A stretch of 64,000 nucleotides of DNA, taken from positions 1,307,132 through 1,371,131 of the forward strand of contig NOKP01000002.1 in the NCBI GenBank assembly GCA_002682825.1, read 5' to 3'. This document shows, in pieces, positions 42,905 through 54,142 of the stretch (position 1 is its first letter; each line of letters starts with the position of its first letter). This DNA is from Neonectria sp. B-13. Its lineage: Eukaryota > Ascomycota > Sordariomycetes > Hypocreales > Nectriaceae. The translations under genes and the position numbers were made by a program. The notes under the pieces were generated by a model. It had not been told where the DNA came from, made no database searches, and saw nothing but the letters and a program-made list of their open reading frames with translations.

Positions 42905-45779
42905 ATGCCTGGCGCACCCTCCTCTTTTTCAGCGGCTTCACGGACCGCTAGCCGATCCTCGTCAGTATATTTCCAGAATGATAACCGTCAATTGCGGCCC
43001 GACAACAGATCCATGCCAAGTGGCCTTGGTAGCAGCGGGCCACAGACCAGCCTCAGTCTTGGGTCTGCTTACCCTTCAGGACCAAGCATGCCCAGCACGT
43101 CTCGGCCCTCAACGGCGCGCCCCAGAACTCGACAAAGCACGCCTTCGGGACGGAAATCTAGGGCCGCTACTGCCTCGTCAATTCTGGGGATCACCGAATC
43201 CCACAGCGTTGTGTGTGCTGTCAGTGAGGCCCGCGGTGTCTCTCCGGCAGTAGGCGTAGCCATTGTCAATGTTTCAATCGGCGAAGTCGTCCTCAGTCAG
43301 ATATGTGACAACCAATCTTACGTCAAGACCATCCACAAGATTCAGATGTCAGCTCCTTCTCGTATACTCTTCATGTCCACCGCTTGTTCCCCGAACGCCC
43401 CCAGCACACTCTGTTCTCTTGTACAAGAGCTTGTCCCAGAAGCCCAGGTCGATGGCTTGGATCGCTCAGCTTGGTCCGAAACAGAGGGGCTGGAGTACAT
43501 CCAGAATCTGGCGTTCAAAGACGATATCGAGCCCCTCAAAGTGGCGACGCATGGCAAGTTCTATGCCATCAGTTCGTTTGCTGCTGTAAGTGCGAGATCG
43601 GAATGGAATGCCAAGTGGTAGACCTCTCTCACCAAGATACAGGCAATGAAATTTATCCACCACCAATTTTCGATCAACTTCGTTCCACACTCTCTTCGTA
43701 TCCGGTATCGACCCTCCGAGGACACCATGATGATTGACATATCCGCTATCCAGTCACTCGAGATAATGCAGAATTTGCGAAACTCAAAGTCGAAAGAATG
43801 TCTCTTTGGCTTGTTGAACCACACGTCCACACCTATGGGATCCAGGATGCTTCGAAGCAACATTCTTCAGCCGCCAACACGTGCAGAATCGTTCATCGAT
43901 CCTCGATATGATGCACTAGAGGAATTAACGACTAACGAGGAGATGTTCTGTGAGATTCGAAAAGGTGAATGCGCAACATACAAGCGTTTCCTGTTGCTGA
44001 CAGCTCGTAGCTCTGAAGCTCTTTCATGACGTGGAGAAGCTGTTGACCAAGGTACCTCGGTGACTTCTGTGGCACTGTGCTTGTCTAACCATGGCAGTTA
44101 ATTATTGTTCCTTCCTCGGGGGATGTTCAACAAGTCGAAGAACAGATCAACCAAGTCTTGATGGTAAAAAGTTTCCTTGAAGCCATTCCTGAACTATATG
44201 CGGCCCTGGAACCCGCCACGAGCGCCTTGCTGGTGAAGATCCGCGATCTCTGCCGTCCAGAAATAAGACGCCACACACTTGAAACTATTCGCAAGACCAT
44301 CGAAGCCGATGTGACGTACATGAAGTCGCCCCTTGACTTGCGCAACCAGAGAACATTTGCAGTCAAGGCTGGCATCAGTGGCATGCTGGATGTTGCGCGT
44401 CAGACATACAAAGAGCTGACGGAGGAAATCCACAAGCATATTGACGAACTCAATGGTATGATCTTAGCAGGAAGGAGGATGACAAGACATTGACAGAAAG
44501 CAGAGGCGCACGGACTGGATGCTAATTTGAGATTCGACAATGGCCGTAAATATTGGCTTCGCCTCCGAGCTGCCGACTTTGACGACCGGCCCCTACCGGA
44601 TGTTTTCATCCACGCCGTACGCAAGAAGGACAAGATCGAATGCCAAACTTTGAATTTGGTGAAACTGAATTTGAGACTCTCCGATACGTCCAACGAAGTT
44701 GTCATCCGGAGCGATGCTGTTATCCAGGCTTTGGTGAAAGAGCTTCGGCACGAGGCACCACACCTCTTCCGAGTTTGCGAATCAGTCGCTCTTGTGGATA
44801 TGATCTCGTCTTTCGGACAACTGGCCACAACTCGGGACTATGTGCGACCTGACATCAGCGGTACTCTGGCGTTAAAGGCTGCTCGACATCCGGTGCTGGA
44901 CAAGGTATGATTCTTGTTACAGACAACTGCCGTGCGATTCTAATCTGATAGGTCATGGCTGGTAGCTTCATTCCAAACGACTACTATGCGACTGAGCAGT
45001 ATTGCTTTCACATTGTCACCGGGTGCAACATGAGCGGAAAAAGCACTTACATTCGAGCAGTTGCCTTGCTACAAGTCATGGCACAGATTGGATCCTTCGT
45101 CCCTGCTGAATACGCCGCCTTTCCAATCATACACAATATTTTTGCTCGTGTTTCACTGGAAGACAATATTGAGAGTAACCTTTCAACATTCTCCGTCGAA
45201 ATGCGCGAAATGGCGTTCATTCTTCGAAACATAGACGACAAGAGTCTTGCTGTGATTGATGAGCTTGGTCGAGCCACAAGTACTAGAGACGGCCTGGCCA
45301 TTGCCATTGCGATGTCTGAGGCCCTAGTCCAGAGCAAGGCCTCAGTTTGGTTCGCAACCCACTTCACTGACTTGACTCGGGTCCTCGCCGATCGACCGGG
45401 CGTGTTGAACTTGCATCTCGCAGCCGACAGTTCCACCACGGCAGATGGGCTGCCTCAAATTACGATGCTATACAAGGCAACCTCTGGTGCCATCGGTGAC
45501 GAAGAACATTACGGCATACACTTGGCACGAGCAATCGGCTTGCCCCAAACATTCATCAAAAAGGCAGATGAGGTTTCTAATGACTTGAGGCAGAAGAGAG
45601 AGGCAAGCAAGCGAAGCTCCGAATCTACAAAGCTGTCGGCTCGTCGCAAGCTCATCTTGAACCTTCATGGAGCGCTGAAGCAAGCCAGGGACTCGGGAAG
45701 TGAGGAGGCGTTGCCTGGGTACCTGCAAAGACTCCAGGAGGAGTTTATTGTTCGGATGGAGGAGGTGGATAACCTGTAG
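42905..45779 (+). CDS. MSH4: MSH4, meiotic MutS homologue
   Basis: Forms the MutS-gamma clamp with MSH5 and stabilises crossover intermediates in meiosis; it has no mismatch-binding domain. Exons are 42905-43585, 43643-43964, 44011-44051, 44098-44455, 44504-44904 and 44952-45779, giving 876 residues in continuous frame. About 90 Ser/Thr/Pro-rich residues precede the connector domain (SVVCAVSEARGVSPAVGVAIVNV). The lever/clamp part includes LEIMQNLRNSKSKECLFGLLN. The ATPase domain has GCNMSGKSTY (Walker A), SLEDNIESNLSTFSVEM, DELGRATSTRDGLAI (Walker B region) and ATHFTDLTRVLADRPG. The missing mismatch-recognition domain (no Phe-X-Glu motif) and the SGKST variant of Walker A point to MSH4 rather than MSH2/3/6. 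Five introns are very short (46-57 nt). It converges with qa-x. Confidence 0.95.
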
Positions 45780-45933
45780 CATGGGATGGCACATGATGAA
45801 TCAGTTGACGCTTGAGATCACAAGGTGGTTGGCAAGCTTGTGATACTGGGACTCTGACTCTCAAGGCAACATCCTGGTGGTCACGGAAGTCTTTGTTGGC
45901 TGTTAAATCGTTGGTATCGAGTGGTCTATATGT

Positions 45934-47169
45934 CTAGGTGCCCGGTCGCTCGTAGTCTAAGTGTCGAACCCGCTTCCAAACCTCCCTCACCGTCCTCTCC
46001 TGAGACTCGCGACCAGTCTCCTTGTCCGAGGGGCCTGCAGGGCTATCTGACATTAGTTGACGTTCCATAGGAGCTTAGACTGGACGGCTTACCGAATGGC
46101 CAGGTACAGCCTGCCACCAAGATGTGCTTTGGGGATCTCTGCCGTGTCAGGGTCTTCGGGCGGGTTTGCAGTCGTGACCAAACCCCCGGCTTCTTGGAGA
46201 ATCGCAAAACCAGCAGCGACGTCCCATTCCCAGCAACCACCCTCCCACCATATATCTAAGGATCCCATGGCCGTGTAGGCGAGATCAAGGGTTGCACTGC
46301 GTTCACCGACGGTCAGCAAGATATCGATCAACGTCAACGAGAACGACTTGTCCTTACCTCCCCAAGCTGCGCACACCGTGGACCATTCCGCCCTTGCCGC
46401 CCCGTCCACTCCGCTCCGAGGCCATGTTCACAAATGATTCCACCTTGCGCGTCATGTTGCCGTCGGGGATGTCTCGGCGATCCTTCCCCCACTCGCACGA
46501 GAAGGTGCAGGCGCTGGGGGCGTTCTGAGGCATCGGAGGCACGGGGTTGCGGATCAGGGGCAGGCGTTGGGTGCCGTTGAGCCAGGCGCCGCGGCCGGTG
46601 CACGACGAGAAGGATTGGCTCAGGAAGGGGGCGTTGATGACGCCGATGATGGGCACGCCCTTGACGGCGAAGGCGATGGACACGCAGAACATGGGAAACA
46701 GGTGGGTGAAGTTGACGGTGCCGTCGAGGGGGTCGACGATCCAGGTTGGCCGGTCATCGACGAGGTATGTTCGTGATTCCCCCGCCGAGTACGACTCCTC
46801 ACCGAGGAAGCTACAAGCACATGAGACGTCAGTTGGGAGCACTCATGACGACAGCCAGCAATGGAACTCACCCATGATCAGGATACTTCTCCTCGACCGA
46901 CGTGCGAATGAAGTGCTCGACTTCTAGAAGGACAAGACAGACGACGAGTTAGCGCACCATTAGCCAAGGTAGCCCCGGCGGAGCGACGCACCGTTATCGG
47001 TCTTGGTCACGATATCTACCGAGTTCTCCTTCTCGACGTAAGAGACGGTGGTGGACGACTCCCCGCTGCCGTCCATGCGCCGGCGGGCTGCGGTCATGAG
47101 CATGTCGCCGGCATCCTTGCCCAGCTGCACGGCGAAGGCGTAAATCTCGGCAAGCTCCTTGTCATTCAT
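45934..47169 (-). CDS. qa-x: qa-x / QutG, inositol monophosphatase-family protein of the quinate cluster
   Basis: Member of the inositol monophosphatase family that sits in fungal quinate clusters; its role there is not established. Exons on the minus strand are 47169-46992, 46923-46872, 46810-46358, 46296-46093 and 46042-45934, giving 331 residues, equal to QutG within a residue or so as I recall it. Metal-site motifs are present: GEESYS (Glu of motif 1), WIVDPLDGTVNFTH (DPxDGT) and CWEWDVAAGFAILQEAGG (WDxAAG). The C-terminus becomes RPAGPSDKETGRESQERTV only if the TAG acceptor at 46043 is used; a nearer CAG acceptor would break the frame. The gene shares a 502-bp divergent promoter with qa-2 that contains a QA-type operator. 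Enzyme-fold call is strong; the substrate is unknown. Confidence 0.92.
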
Positions 47170-47420
47170 TGCAGCGTAGCGTTTCTTCCCGGGTGGTTGT
47201 TTGCTTTGCGGCGATGTTGTATCGTCTGGAGCTGCTCGCCGCGCAAACTGGAGGACCCGTTTTGTCTCAGCCGCGTCGAATGGGTGTCGAGGATAGCCGC
47301 CTCCAACCGGCGAGCCATCTCTATTCCGCGCGGCCCGGGACCAGCAGCGCAGTGGAGATGCAGACGGACGCCGATCTTGCATCTGTCAGGCTGCGTTTGG
47401 GACCCTGGCTTCTGCAGCGT

Positions 47421-47436
47421 GGATGAAGCTTTAACC
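47421..47436. promoter_or_regulatory. Candidate QA-1F operator between qa-x and qa-2
   Basis: The 16-mer GGATGAAGCTTTAACC is a near-palindrome placed almost centrally, 252 bp from the qa-x ATG and 236 bp from the qa-2 ATG. It fits the pattern GGNTAAAGCTTTANCC with one mismatch and resembles the Neurospora QA-1F consensus GGRTAARYRYTTAYCC. Confidence 0.6.
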
Positions 47437-47671
47437 GGGACGGTGGGGCGAGGTTGCGGCGGCGGGAACTATGCCGAGAGGATGAAGGTTGAGCAGTTGT
47501 AACCGACGGCGTACGGCATCTCGACGGACTCGGAGAAGTTGACGAGTATATCAATAAAGAGATTTGGTGTTGGAGGGTATCTGCTCCCTAGTCGGGTGCT
47601 AATCCAACTCGAGTCCTTGTCTCTCGTAGAACTAAAGCCCAAACCAAAACCACAACCAAACCACCAGCACC

Positions 47672-48139
47672 ATGTCTCAGCCGCGCCACATCCTCCTAAT
47701 CAACGGTCCCAACCTCAACCTGCTCGGGACGCGGGAGCCGCATATCTACGGTTCAACAACGCTCGGCGACGTGGAAACCGCGGCCAAGTCCCAGGCCGAG
47801 GGCTTGTCGGCCACACTCGACGCCTTCCAGTCCAACTCGGAGGGCGCCATCGTGGACCGCATCCATGCGGCGCGGGGCAACACGGATGCCATTGTCATCA
47901 ACGCGGGGGCGTACACGCACACCAGCGTCGCCATCCGGGATGCGCTGGCCGGCGTCGACATTCCGTTCGTCGAGGTGCACATCTCCAACGTCCACACCCG
48001 CGAGAGCTTTAGACACCACAGCTACCTGTGCGACAAGGCTGAGGCCGTGCTGTGCGGGATGGGCGTTTATGGATATACTGCTGCGATTGAGTTCGCGGCG
48101 AAACATATAAAGCTGAGGAGTCGGGGGCCGAAACTGTAG
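47672..48139 (+). CDS. qa-2: Catabolic 3-dehydroquinase, type II (qa-2 / QutE)
   Basis: Dehydrates 3-dehydroquinate to 3-dehydroshikimate in quinate breakdown. It is a small dodecameric enzyme unrelated to the type I domain of the biosynthetic AROM protein. The single exon encodes 155 residues, the usual size. Conserved blocks are [20 protein letters not shown] (catalytic Tyr in the mobile loop, with Arg), [21 protein letters not shown] (substrate-binding Asn and neighbouring residues) and [19 protein letters not shown] (catalytic His with Ser/Asn-Val). No targeting signal, so cytosolic. Transcribed divergently from qa-x across the shared operator and convergently with qa-4. Assignment is firm. 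Confidence 0.97.
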   Translation: MSQPRHILLINGPNLNLLGTREPHIYGSTTLGDVETAAKSQAEGLSATLDAFQSNSEGAIVDRIHAARGNTDAIVINAGAYTHTSVAIRDALAGVDIPFVEVHISNVHTRESFRHHSYLCDKAEAVLCGMGVYGYTAAIEFAAKHIKLRSRGPKL

Positions 48140-48344
48140 ATTATCGTTATGTACTTGACCAAAATTGATAGCAAGGGATGAGTAGAAATAACTCGAAAGG
48201 AAATGGGAAAGGGGCAAAATTGCTGATTCAAGTCATATAATTTATTACAATACGATAGAAACGGGATGAACAGAGAACTCGCAATGGGATAAAAAGGTAA
48301 TCCTTAAAAACACTCGCTAGTTATAGGCTTGATACATATTTTAA

Positions 48345-49397
48345 TTACAGCATCGCTTGCAGTCTTGGTACAACATCCTCTGTCCGCAGGCCCACGTCGG
48401 CCTTCATCTTCGCCCACGACTCGGCCGCCCGTCTGGCCATCTCCTCCGGCACCGCCTTGTCTGTATCTGTCAGCCTCCTGTTGAAGACCTCGAAGCTCAG
48501 CCAGCCCTCGAAGCCGAGCCCGTGGACTATGGTCCGCAGGATCTGCTTCACGGGGAGATAGCCTCCGTACTGGGGCTCGCCATAGAAGAGCCTCGCGTTG
48601 CGTGACCAGCTCATCCGGCATGGCTGCTCCGCGTTGTAAAAGGCATGGTTCTCGTCCAGGGGCTGTGTGAGGCGCTCGCCGTCTGCCACTTGCAGCAGGA
48701 AGAGCTTTGTGACGTCGACGTCGGACAGCATGCGCTTGACCGAAGCCATGGTGGCCTCCTCGTAGTCCGGGGTTCGCCCCGTTGGCGAAGCCGGGTCGGC
48801 GTAGATGCGGCCCAGGATGTTGTAGCTGTCGAGGCAGATGCCAAAGTTGTGTCGGTCCACCCGCTGCGAGACGTCCCAGCTGGCTTCCCAGGTATCGATG
48901 CGGGTGCCCCAACAGAGGGCCTCCATGGCGAAGCGTATTACTGGAGACTCCTGGAGGCCCATGTCGGCGGCCTCGGTGAAGTCGGAGACAATAAGGTCCA
49001 TGTCGTCGCTGACTTGGTCCGGAGAGAGGAAGCTGCTGGGGAAGAGGATGAGGTCCGTCCCGAGGATATGGGCGAGCTCGAACCACAGCTGCAACTCCTG
49101 CAATCTCCTGCGGTGCTCGTCACGGTCGACGAGGCCTGCGAAGTGCATGAAGGGCTGGAGGCAGATGATTTCCAAATTGCGGGCATCGCAGAGTTGGCGG
49201 ATCGTTCGGGCGGCAGCGAGTTGGTTCTCAGGGGTGTCACCGCCGGGAAACGACTTGGCCAAGTCCACGAGCTCTTCGTAGAAGACTTCGATTCCCAGGA
49301 AGCCGTACTTCTGAGCCATGTCCAGCTTGTGTGGGAGGGAGTGGCCGGCGAAGCATCGTCCCAGGGACATTGTGCATATGCTCGGCTTGTGTGCCAT
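48345..49397 (-). CDS. qa-4: 3-dehydroshikimate dehydratase (qa-4 / QutC)
   Basis: Converts 3-dehydroshikimate to protocatechuate, which then enters the beta-ketoadipate pathway. It belongs to the xylose isomerase-like TIM-barrel superfamily and needs a divalent metal. The single exon encodes 350 residues, close to QA-4 and QutC. Recognisable parts are ICTMSLGRCFAGH at the N-terminus, KYGFLGIEVFYEEL, CLQPFMHFAGL, RFAMEALCWG with the metal-ligand Glu, NFGICLDSYNI (Asp ligand), LFLLQVADGE (Gln/Asp) and GWLSFEVFNRRL (Glu ligand). The ATG at 49397 (MAHKPSICTM) is chosen by conservation; the frame stays open for 72 codons upstream with hydrophobic, non-conserved sequence. It is divergent from qa-3 and shares the operator at 49982. 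Confidence 0.95.
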   Translation of the reverse strand: MAHKPSICTMSLGRCFAGHSLPHKLDMAQKYGFLGIEVFYEELVDLAKSFPGGDTPENQLAAARTIRQLCDARNLEIICLQPFMHFAGLVDRDEHRRRLQELQLWFELAHILGTDLILFPSSFLSPDQVSDDMDLIVSDFTEAADMGLQESPVIRFAMEALCWGTRIDTWEASWDVSQRVDRHNFGICLDSYNILGRIYADPASPTGRTPDYEEATMASVKRMLSDVDVTKLFLLQVADGERLTQPLDENHAFYNAEQPCRMSWSRNARLFYGEPQYGGYLPVKQILRTIVHGLGFEGWLSFEVFNRRLTDTDKAVPEEMARRAAESWAKMKADVGLRTEDVVPRLQAML

Positions 49398-49981
49398 TGT
49401 GTGATGTGGTACGGGGATGGTAGGAATGGGTGAGAAAAGTAGATTTCGAGGATAGGTGTGATGGAGATGTTGGATATGGTGGAACTTGAAAGATGAAGAG
49501 CAAACAGTTGTTGAATCAGCCCGAGTTATCAGGGGGATGATGGAGTATAGGAAGACTTGTAGCACGTAGCACAACCAAGGGAGTCGACGGGTCCGACGGC
49601 AGACGATAAGCATCCAGACTCTGCAGCAACCTTTTGTTTATCAGGATCCAGCAGAGCGGAGAGAGTACATACAGGCCTCATGACGAATCAAGGATAGCAA
49701 GCCTCCATTTCAATACATAGTCCCCATGCGAGTCCCGGTTTCCGAGATGTGACAGGCTGGGTCAGTCCTTCGTCATCATTTGGGGGTCACAAGACGCAAG
49801 CAAAACGATCTGCCGGATTAGTAACAAGGGGACCCAACCAAAGAAGCAACTCTGCCAGGATGGGTGAGAATGCAAGTTTATCCCGGAAATCGAGATGTCC
49901 ATGCGTGGCGATGAACGATGGCCGGGTTGCGCTGCGTCCAGGATGGTGTCTTAGAGGCTGAGAGCTAGGGCGTTGGGCGCT

Positions 49982-49997
49982 GGGTAAAGCTTTAGCC
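49982..49997. promoter_or_regulatory. Candidate QA-1F operator between qa-4 and qa-3
   Basis: The 16-mer GGGTAAAGCTTTAGCC is palindromic through its central TAAAGCTTTA. It lies 585 bp upstream of qa-4 and 486 bp upstream of qa-3 and is the clearest of the three sites that share this core. Confidence 0.65.
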
Positions 49998-50397
49998 GGG
50001 AGGCTGTGGGGAAGGGTCGGCAACCAAGTGCTTTGGTCGGCAATGCGGACTGAGATTGGCGATTTGGCCGTTCCCCGGATGAATTGGGAGGACGGGGGAA
50101 AAAGGCTTTGAGCCCGTGCCGGTGTCTGCTTTTGCGGGGAGCGAGGGGGAGATCGATCTCGCATGAACGTTGGTGATTTCGCGCAAGTTGTGAGTGGGTG
50201 GATATGTCCCGTAAAAACAGTACTTGAAGAGACGAAATGCCCTAGCAGGGGAAGTTTGCAAGACGACGGAGCAATTTAGGACCAGAGAAGAGACAAGCTT
50301 GGTTGTTTCGCATTCCACTACATACATCCCTCTACGCTCTCAATCATAACGCACTCTCTCTTTCAGTCTCATTCATACCACAACCCACTCATACTCA

Positions 50398-50475
50398 CTC
50401 TCTCACCTCTCATCTATCCTCTCATCTCACACACTCACACACTCACACCCTCCCACCCACACACACACACATATA
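50398..50475 (+). repeat. CT/CA-rich tract in the qa-3 leader
   Basis: The run consists of CTCTCACCTCTCAT-like units changing to CACACTCACACA repeats and ends just before the qa-3 start codon. Such tracts are common in fungal 5' leaders. Confidence 0.5.
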
Positions 50476-50482
50476 CACAACC

Positions 50483-51504
50483 ATGTCTCTCCAATCCCAT
50501 CCCTCAGGCGACTCCCTCGCCTCCAACGAAGTCTCCCGCCTCGACCGCCATGGCTACCTCTTCGGCAAGAAGCTGACCAACTCGCTTTCGCCCTTTTTCC
50601 ACAACATCATTTACCGGGATCTCGGCCTGCGATGGGGCCAAGTCCGTCTCGACTCGGCCGACATCCCGGGCTTCATGGAACTGGCCCGCCACCGCGACTT
50701 CTACGGTCAGCAAACTACCTCCATTTACTTGTTCCCGTAGAATTGAAGCTAACGTCCCTTTCAGGCGCCTCCGTCACCATGCCCAACAAGGTTGCCATCC
50801 TGCCCTATCTCGATGAGCTGACTGAGGAGTGCCGCGACGTCGGCGCCTGCAACACCCTCTTCCTCCGCGAGGAGAACGGCCGCCGGATCTTCTGCGGCGC
50901 CAACACCGACACCATCGGCATCCGCGAGTCCTTCTACCAGAACGTCGCCGACCCGGACGCCGTCTTCCACAACCGCCCGGCCCTCGTCGTCGGCGGCGGT
51001 GGTGCCGCCCGCAGCGCTATCTACGCCCTGTGGAAGTGGATGAAGCCCACCGCCATCTACCTGGTCAACCGCGACGAGGCCGAGGTCGAAGCCGTCATCA
51101 AGGACTGCGTCGCCCGCGGCTACGGCGACTCGCTGCTGCACGTCAAGACCGTCTCGCAGGCCACCGACCTCGAAGCCGCGGGAGCCATCGTCGCCTGCGT
51201 GCCCGACTTCGAGCCGCAGACCCCCGAGGAGATCCTCGCCCGCGCCGTCACCGAGGCCTTCCTAAACAAGGACACCAAGGGCGCCATCCTGGAGATGTGC
51301 TACAACCCCACGCCCTTCACGCGGCTGGGCGCCATCTCCGAGGAGAAGGGCTGGCAGGTCATCCTCGGCACCGAGGCGCTGATCTGGCAGGGCCTGGAGC
51401 AAGACAAGTACTGGACCGGCCGCGCCATCGACGAGCTGCCCAAGGACAAGGTGCAGTTGGCCATTGCCGAGAAGGTTGCCCAGCGGGCGCAGTCGAAGCT
51501 GTAG
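50483..51504 (+). CDS. qa-3: Quinate/shikimate dehydrogenase (qa-3 / QutB)
   Basis: NAD-dependent enzyme that oxidises quinate to 3-dehydroquinate and shikimate to 3-dehydroshikimate, the first catabolic step. Exons are 50483-50705 and 50765-51504, giving 320 residues, about the length of QA-3. The substrate-binding half has [18 protein letters not shown] (Ser-Leu-Ser) and [19 protein letters not shown] (catalytic Lys in VTxPxK form), followed by GACNTLF and [11 protein letters not shown] (Asn-Thr-Asp). The nucleotide-binding half has [17 protein letters not shown] and [13 protein letters not shown]; the acidic residue pattern after the second strand suits NAD. The C-terminus keeps [16 protein letters not shown]. 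It differs from the AROM shikimate dehydrogenase by being a stand-alone enzyme within the cluster. Confidence 0.96.
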
Positions 51505-51619
51505 AGATGGGCGTTTGTTTCAGGGATTGCATAGCGTTTTGGGTATGACCACGTCTTCTGGGTTCGATGACGATGTGTGTGTTTGATATGAGAAGCGAGC
51601 ATTAAGGGCCACTACGGAA

Positions 51620-52150
51620 AAATAAAACCCGTGTTTGGCTTGATACGGTTTGATAGATTTAGTCTCTTAGTTCAATTAAAAAAATCTTCACAATTACATA
51701 GTAGTTTATTCAGCACTTTTACCATGCACAATTCATCTAGATCATATCAGCCTCCGATGACGGCGAGTGTTGGAGAGGAGTATACTGCGGGACATACGCA
51801 GCCTCCACTTGCACCAACATCGTCCGCCTCGTCTTTCGACGACCCATCAAGAGTGTTGGTAGGGACACAATCAACTTTTACTAATAGCACAAAAAGTGCA
51901 TGCCTAAGCTAAATACATACCTAAACTGAACACATGCCTAAGCTAAACATATGCCTAAGACTAAAGATTTTAGTAATTCTACCTCGCAGCTTAGGCCCAT
52001 GTGTTATGTTCGTGCCATTCACAGAGTGTTTGTGCCCCTAGCAAGACTTCCAATCAATGCGCGTAAGATAGCTGATGTGGAAAGACACATACATACTGCA
52101 TGGGTGCTCAACCGCGTCTTAGCCACGTTTCATCAAGCTAGTTGAGCTAT
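51620..52150. other. AT-rich islet between qa-3 and qa-y
   Basis: The convergent gap between qa-3 and qa-y contains about 0.5 kb of clearly AT-richer sequence, with two short frames (51724-51912 and 51951-52145) interrupted by a tandem repeat. The frames show no known domain. It could be an eroded, RIP-affected insertion, but no terminal repeats or transposase motif are visible. Confidence 0.4.
51898..51966. repeat. Imperfect tandem repeat, about four units
   Basis: Units read TGCCTAAGCTAAATACATA, CCTAAACTGAACACA, TGCCTAAGCTAAACATA and TGCCTAAGACTAAAG. The differences between units are mixed substitutions and small indels. Confidence 0.7.
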
Positions 52151-52395
52151 TTCACCGTGGACGGACATGATGATGGGTCGATGACCCTGCAAACTTTGCT
52201 TTCGGGCCGGGATCGCGGTGGGTCGCCGGTCGGTGAGCGCTGAGGATGGGCACGGGGAAGGAAGAATTAGAAAACAGGCATTGACAGTGCCGTAATTTAC
52301 AAGGTCTTATTTGTTATTGGACAGCATGAAAACTATCATACAGAAAAAGTAGTCCCCATGGTTATCCCATGATCCCATCCCTCGCGTAAAACGCT

Positions 52396-54142
52396 TTACA
52401 CATCCTTCGTCTCCACTCGCTCTTCACGGGCCTTCTCGTCCTTGAGGTCTAGGCCCTCCATATTTTGGCGGAACTCCTGGTCGTGGAGTCGGAGCTCGTC
52501 GAGGACCAACTTGTGGGCCTTGCGGACGGGCTTGACCTCGAAGAGGCGGTCCATGGCCTCCAGGGGGATGGCCTTGGTCTCGGGGATGCAGAAGAAGACG
52601 AAGACGACGGAAACCACCATGAGCGAGGCAAACATGATGTAGACGCCGTATCCCATCTTGTTAAAAGCGTCGACAGTCCAGCGTGAGACAATGAAGTTGA
52701 AGAACCAGTTGCTTGCGGCGGCGTTGGCCTGGCCGAGGGATCGCGTGTTCTGGTCGAACATCTCCGAGTTGATGACCCAGGGGGTTCCGTTCCACGAGGG
52801 CGTGTAGAAGGCCGTCCACAGGTAGAAGAAGAAGATGGCGGCGATGCCGCCGGAGGTGAGGTTCATGCCCTCGGTGGCGGTGGTGTCGACGCTTGCGGTG
52901 TCGGCGATCTTGATGTAGGCGCCGATGAAGAACATGCAGGCGGCTCCGCCCGCAGCTCCGATCATGAGCAGGTTGCGGCGGCCCATGTGGTCGATCAGGA
53001 CCATGATCCAGACAAAGGTGAGCACCGTCTTGACAACGCCGAAGATGCCGGTGGTGAGGAAGCCGGTGTTGGTACCGGTGATGCCCAGGCTCTTGAAGAC
53101 GGTAGGGGAGTAGTAGTTGATGGCATTGATACCGGATCCTGAGAGTGATGGTCAGTTCTGTGTCGCCAGAAAGAGACATGGGGGAATCAATTGCTTACCG
53201 TTCTGGAAGAGGAAAAGAAGGGAACCCAGGAGGAAACGCCACTGGATCTTGCGATCCCTGAGGGCTCGGAAGGGCTTCCAGAAGCCAGCACCGACGTCGT
53301 TGTGATAGCGCTCAATGTCTTCGTTGATGTAGCTCATCTCCTCGACAATGTAAATGTGCTCCTCGGGCAGGTTTCGCATCCAGCAGAGAATCTTGAGGCC
53401 CTCATCACGTCTGCCCTTGGAGAACAGCCATCGAGGGGACTCGGGGATGAAGCAGGCACCGACGAGCAGCAGACCGGCGGGAATGAGCTGGACAGCGAAG
53501 GGGATGAGCCACTGGCTGTGCGAGGGGGCGAGGGTCTTGTTGATGCCGTAGTTGATCCAGAAACCGACAAGGCCGCCAGCCTGCCATCCAAGTTCATAGA
53601 GACCGACCAGGCGGCCTCGGATAGCGGGCGGGGAGAGTTCGGAGATGTAGATGGGCGTCATGTTGGAGCAGCCACCGACACCAATACCAGCAAGCACACG
53701 GCCACCGATGATGAGACCGAGACCGCGCTCGGCATTGGCGCCCAGCATCATACCGGCACCGACCATGAAGATGAGGGAGAACAGGATAAGCGACTTGCGG
53801 CGGCCGAGGAAGTAGCTGGAGACGTAGGCGAACAGCGAGCCGAAGAAGGCTCCGGCCTGGTAGACGGAGACGATGTTCTGCTTCATCAGGGCCACCTTGT
53901 CGGCGTCCATGGTATCGAATCCGAACTCAGAGACGAAGGAAGGGAGCGCCAAAGTCGTGCCTATTTAGCGTGTTAGCCTCAGTTGGTATCATCTGACAGG
54001 TCAAAATGCTCGTACCGATGAAGGCAGAATCATATCCTATTGTGCATGCTGCGAATGAGGCCGTGGCGGCGCAGGCATAAATGCGCCAATTGTATACCTC
54101 CTTCGGAGTCGGGCGATCCTCCTTCAGTGTCAAAATTCCCAT
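52396..54142 (-). CDS. qa-y: Quinate permease, MFS sugar-transporter family (qa-y / QutD)
   Basis: Plasma-membrane importer of quinate. Exons on the minus strand are 54142-54016, 53960-53199 and 53138-52396, giving 543 residues with about 12 membrane segments. The start MGILTLKEDRPTPKEVYNWR is the typical QUTD-like opening. Sugar-transporter landmarks are GYDSAFIG, YVSSYFLGRRKSL (first RxGRR-type loop), GRVLAGIGVGGCSNMTPIYISELSP, PESPRWLFSKGR, GSGINAINYYSPTVF, LIDHMGRRNLLMIG and PETKAIPLEAMDRLFE. The C-terminal tail is cytoplasmic and charged, ending ERVETKDV. The first intron is phase 1 after FIG and the second splits Gly of QNGSG. It lies next to qa-1F, with an operator 432 bp upstream of the ATG and a 13-bp repeat in the leader. 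Confidence 0.95.

Larger units (their letters stand above)
49398..50482. promoter_or_regulatory. Divergent promoter region of qa-4 and qa-3
   Basis: This 1.1-kb region separates the two start codons. It contains the operator at 49982 and, just before the qa-3 ATG, a CT/CA-rich tract (about 50.33-50.48 kb) typical of a fungal leader. Confidence 0.55.

Noticed and set aside
49862..49886. GTTTATCC near 49.88 kb as a second operator between qa-4 and qa-3
   Set aside because: Only one half-site matches; the inverted half is missing.
51724..51912. Short frame in the AT-rich islet as a real gene
   Set aside because: It has no homology that I recognise, ends in a tandem repeat, and lies in a region of altered base composition.
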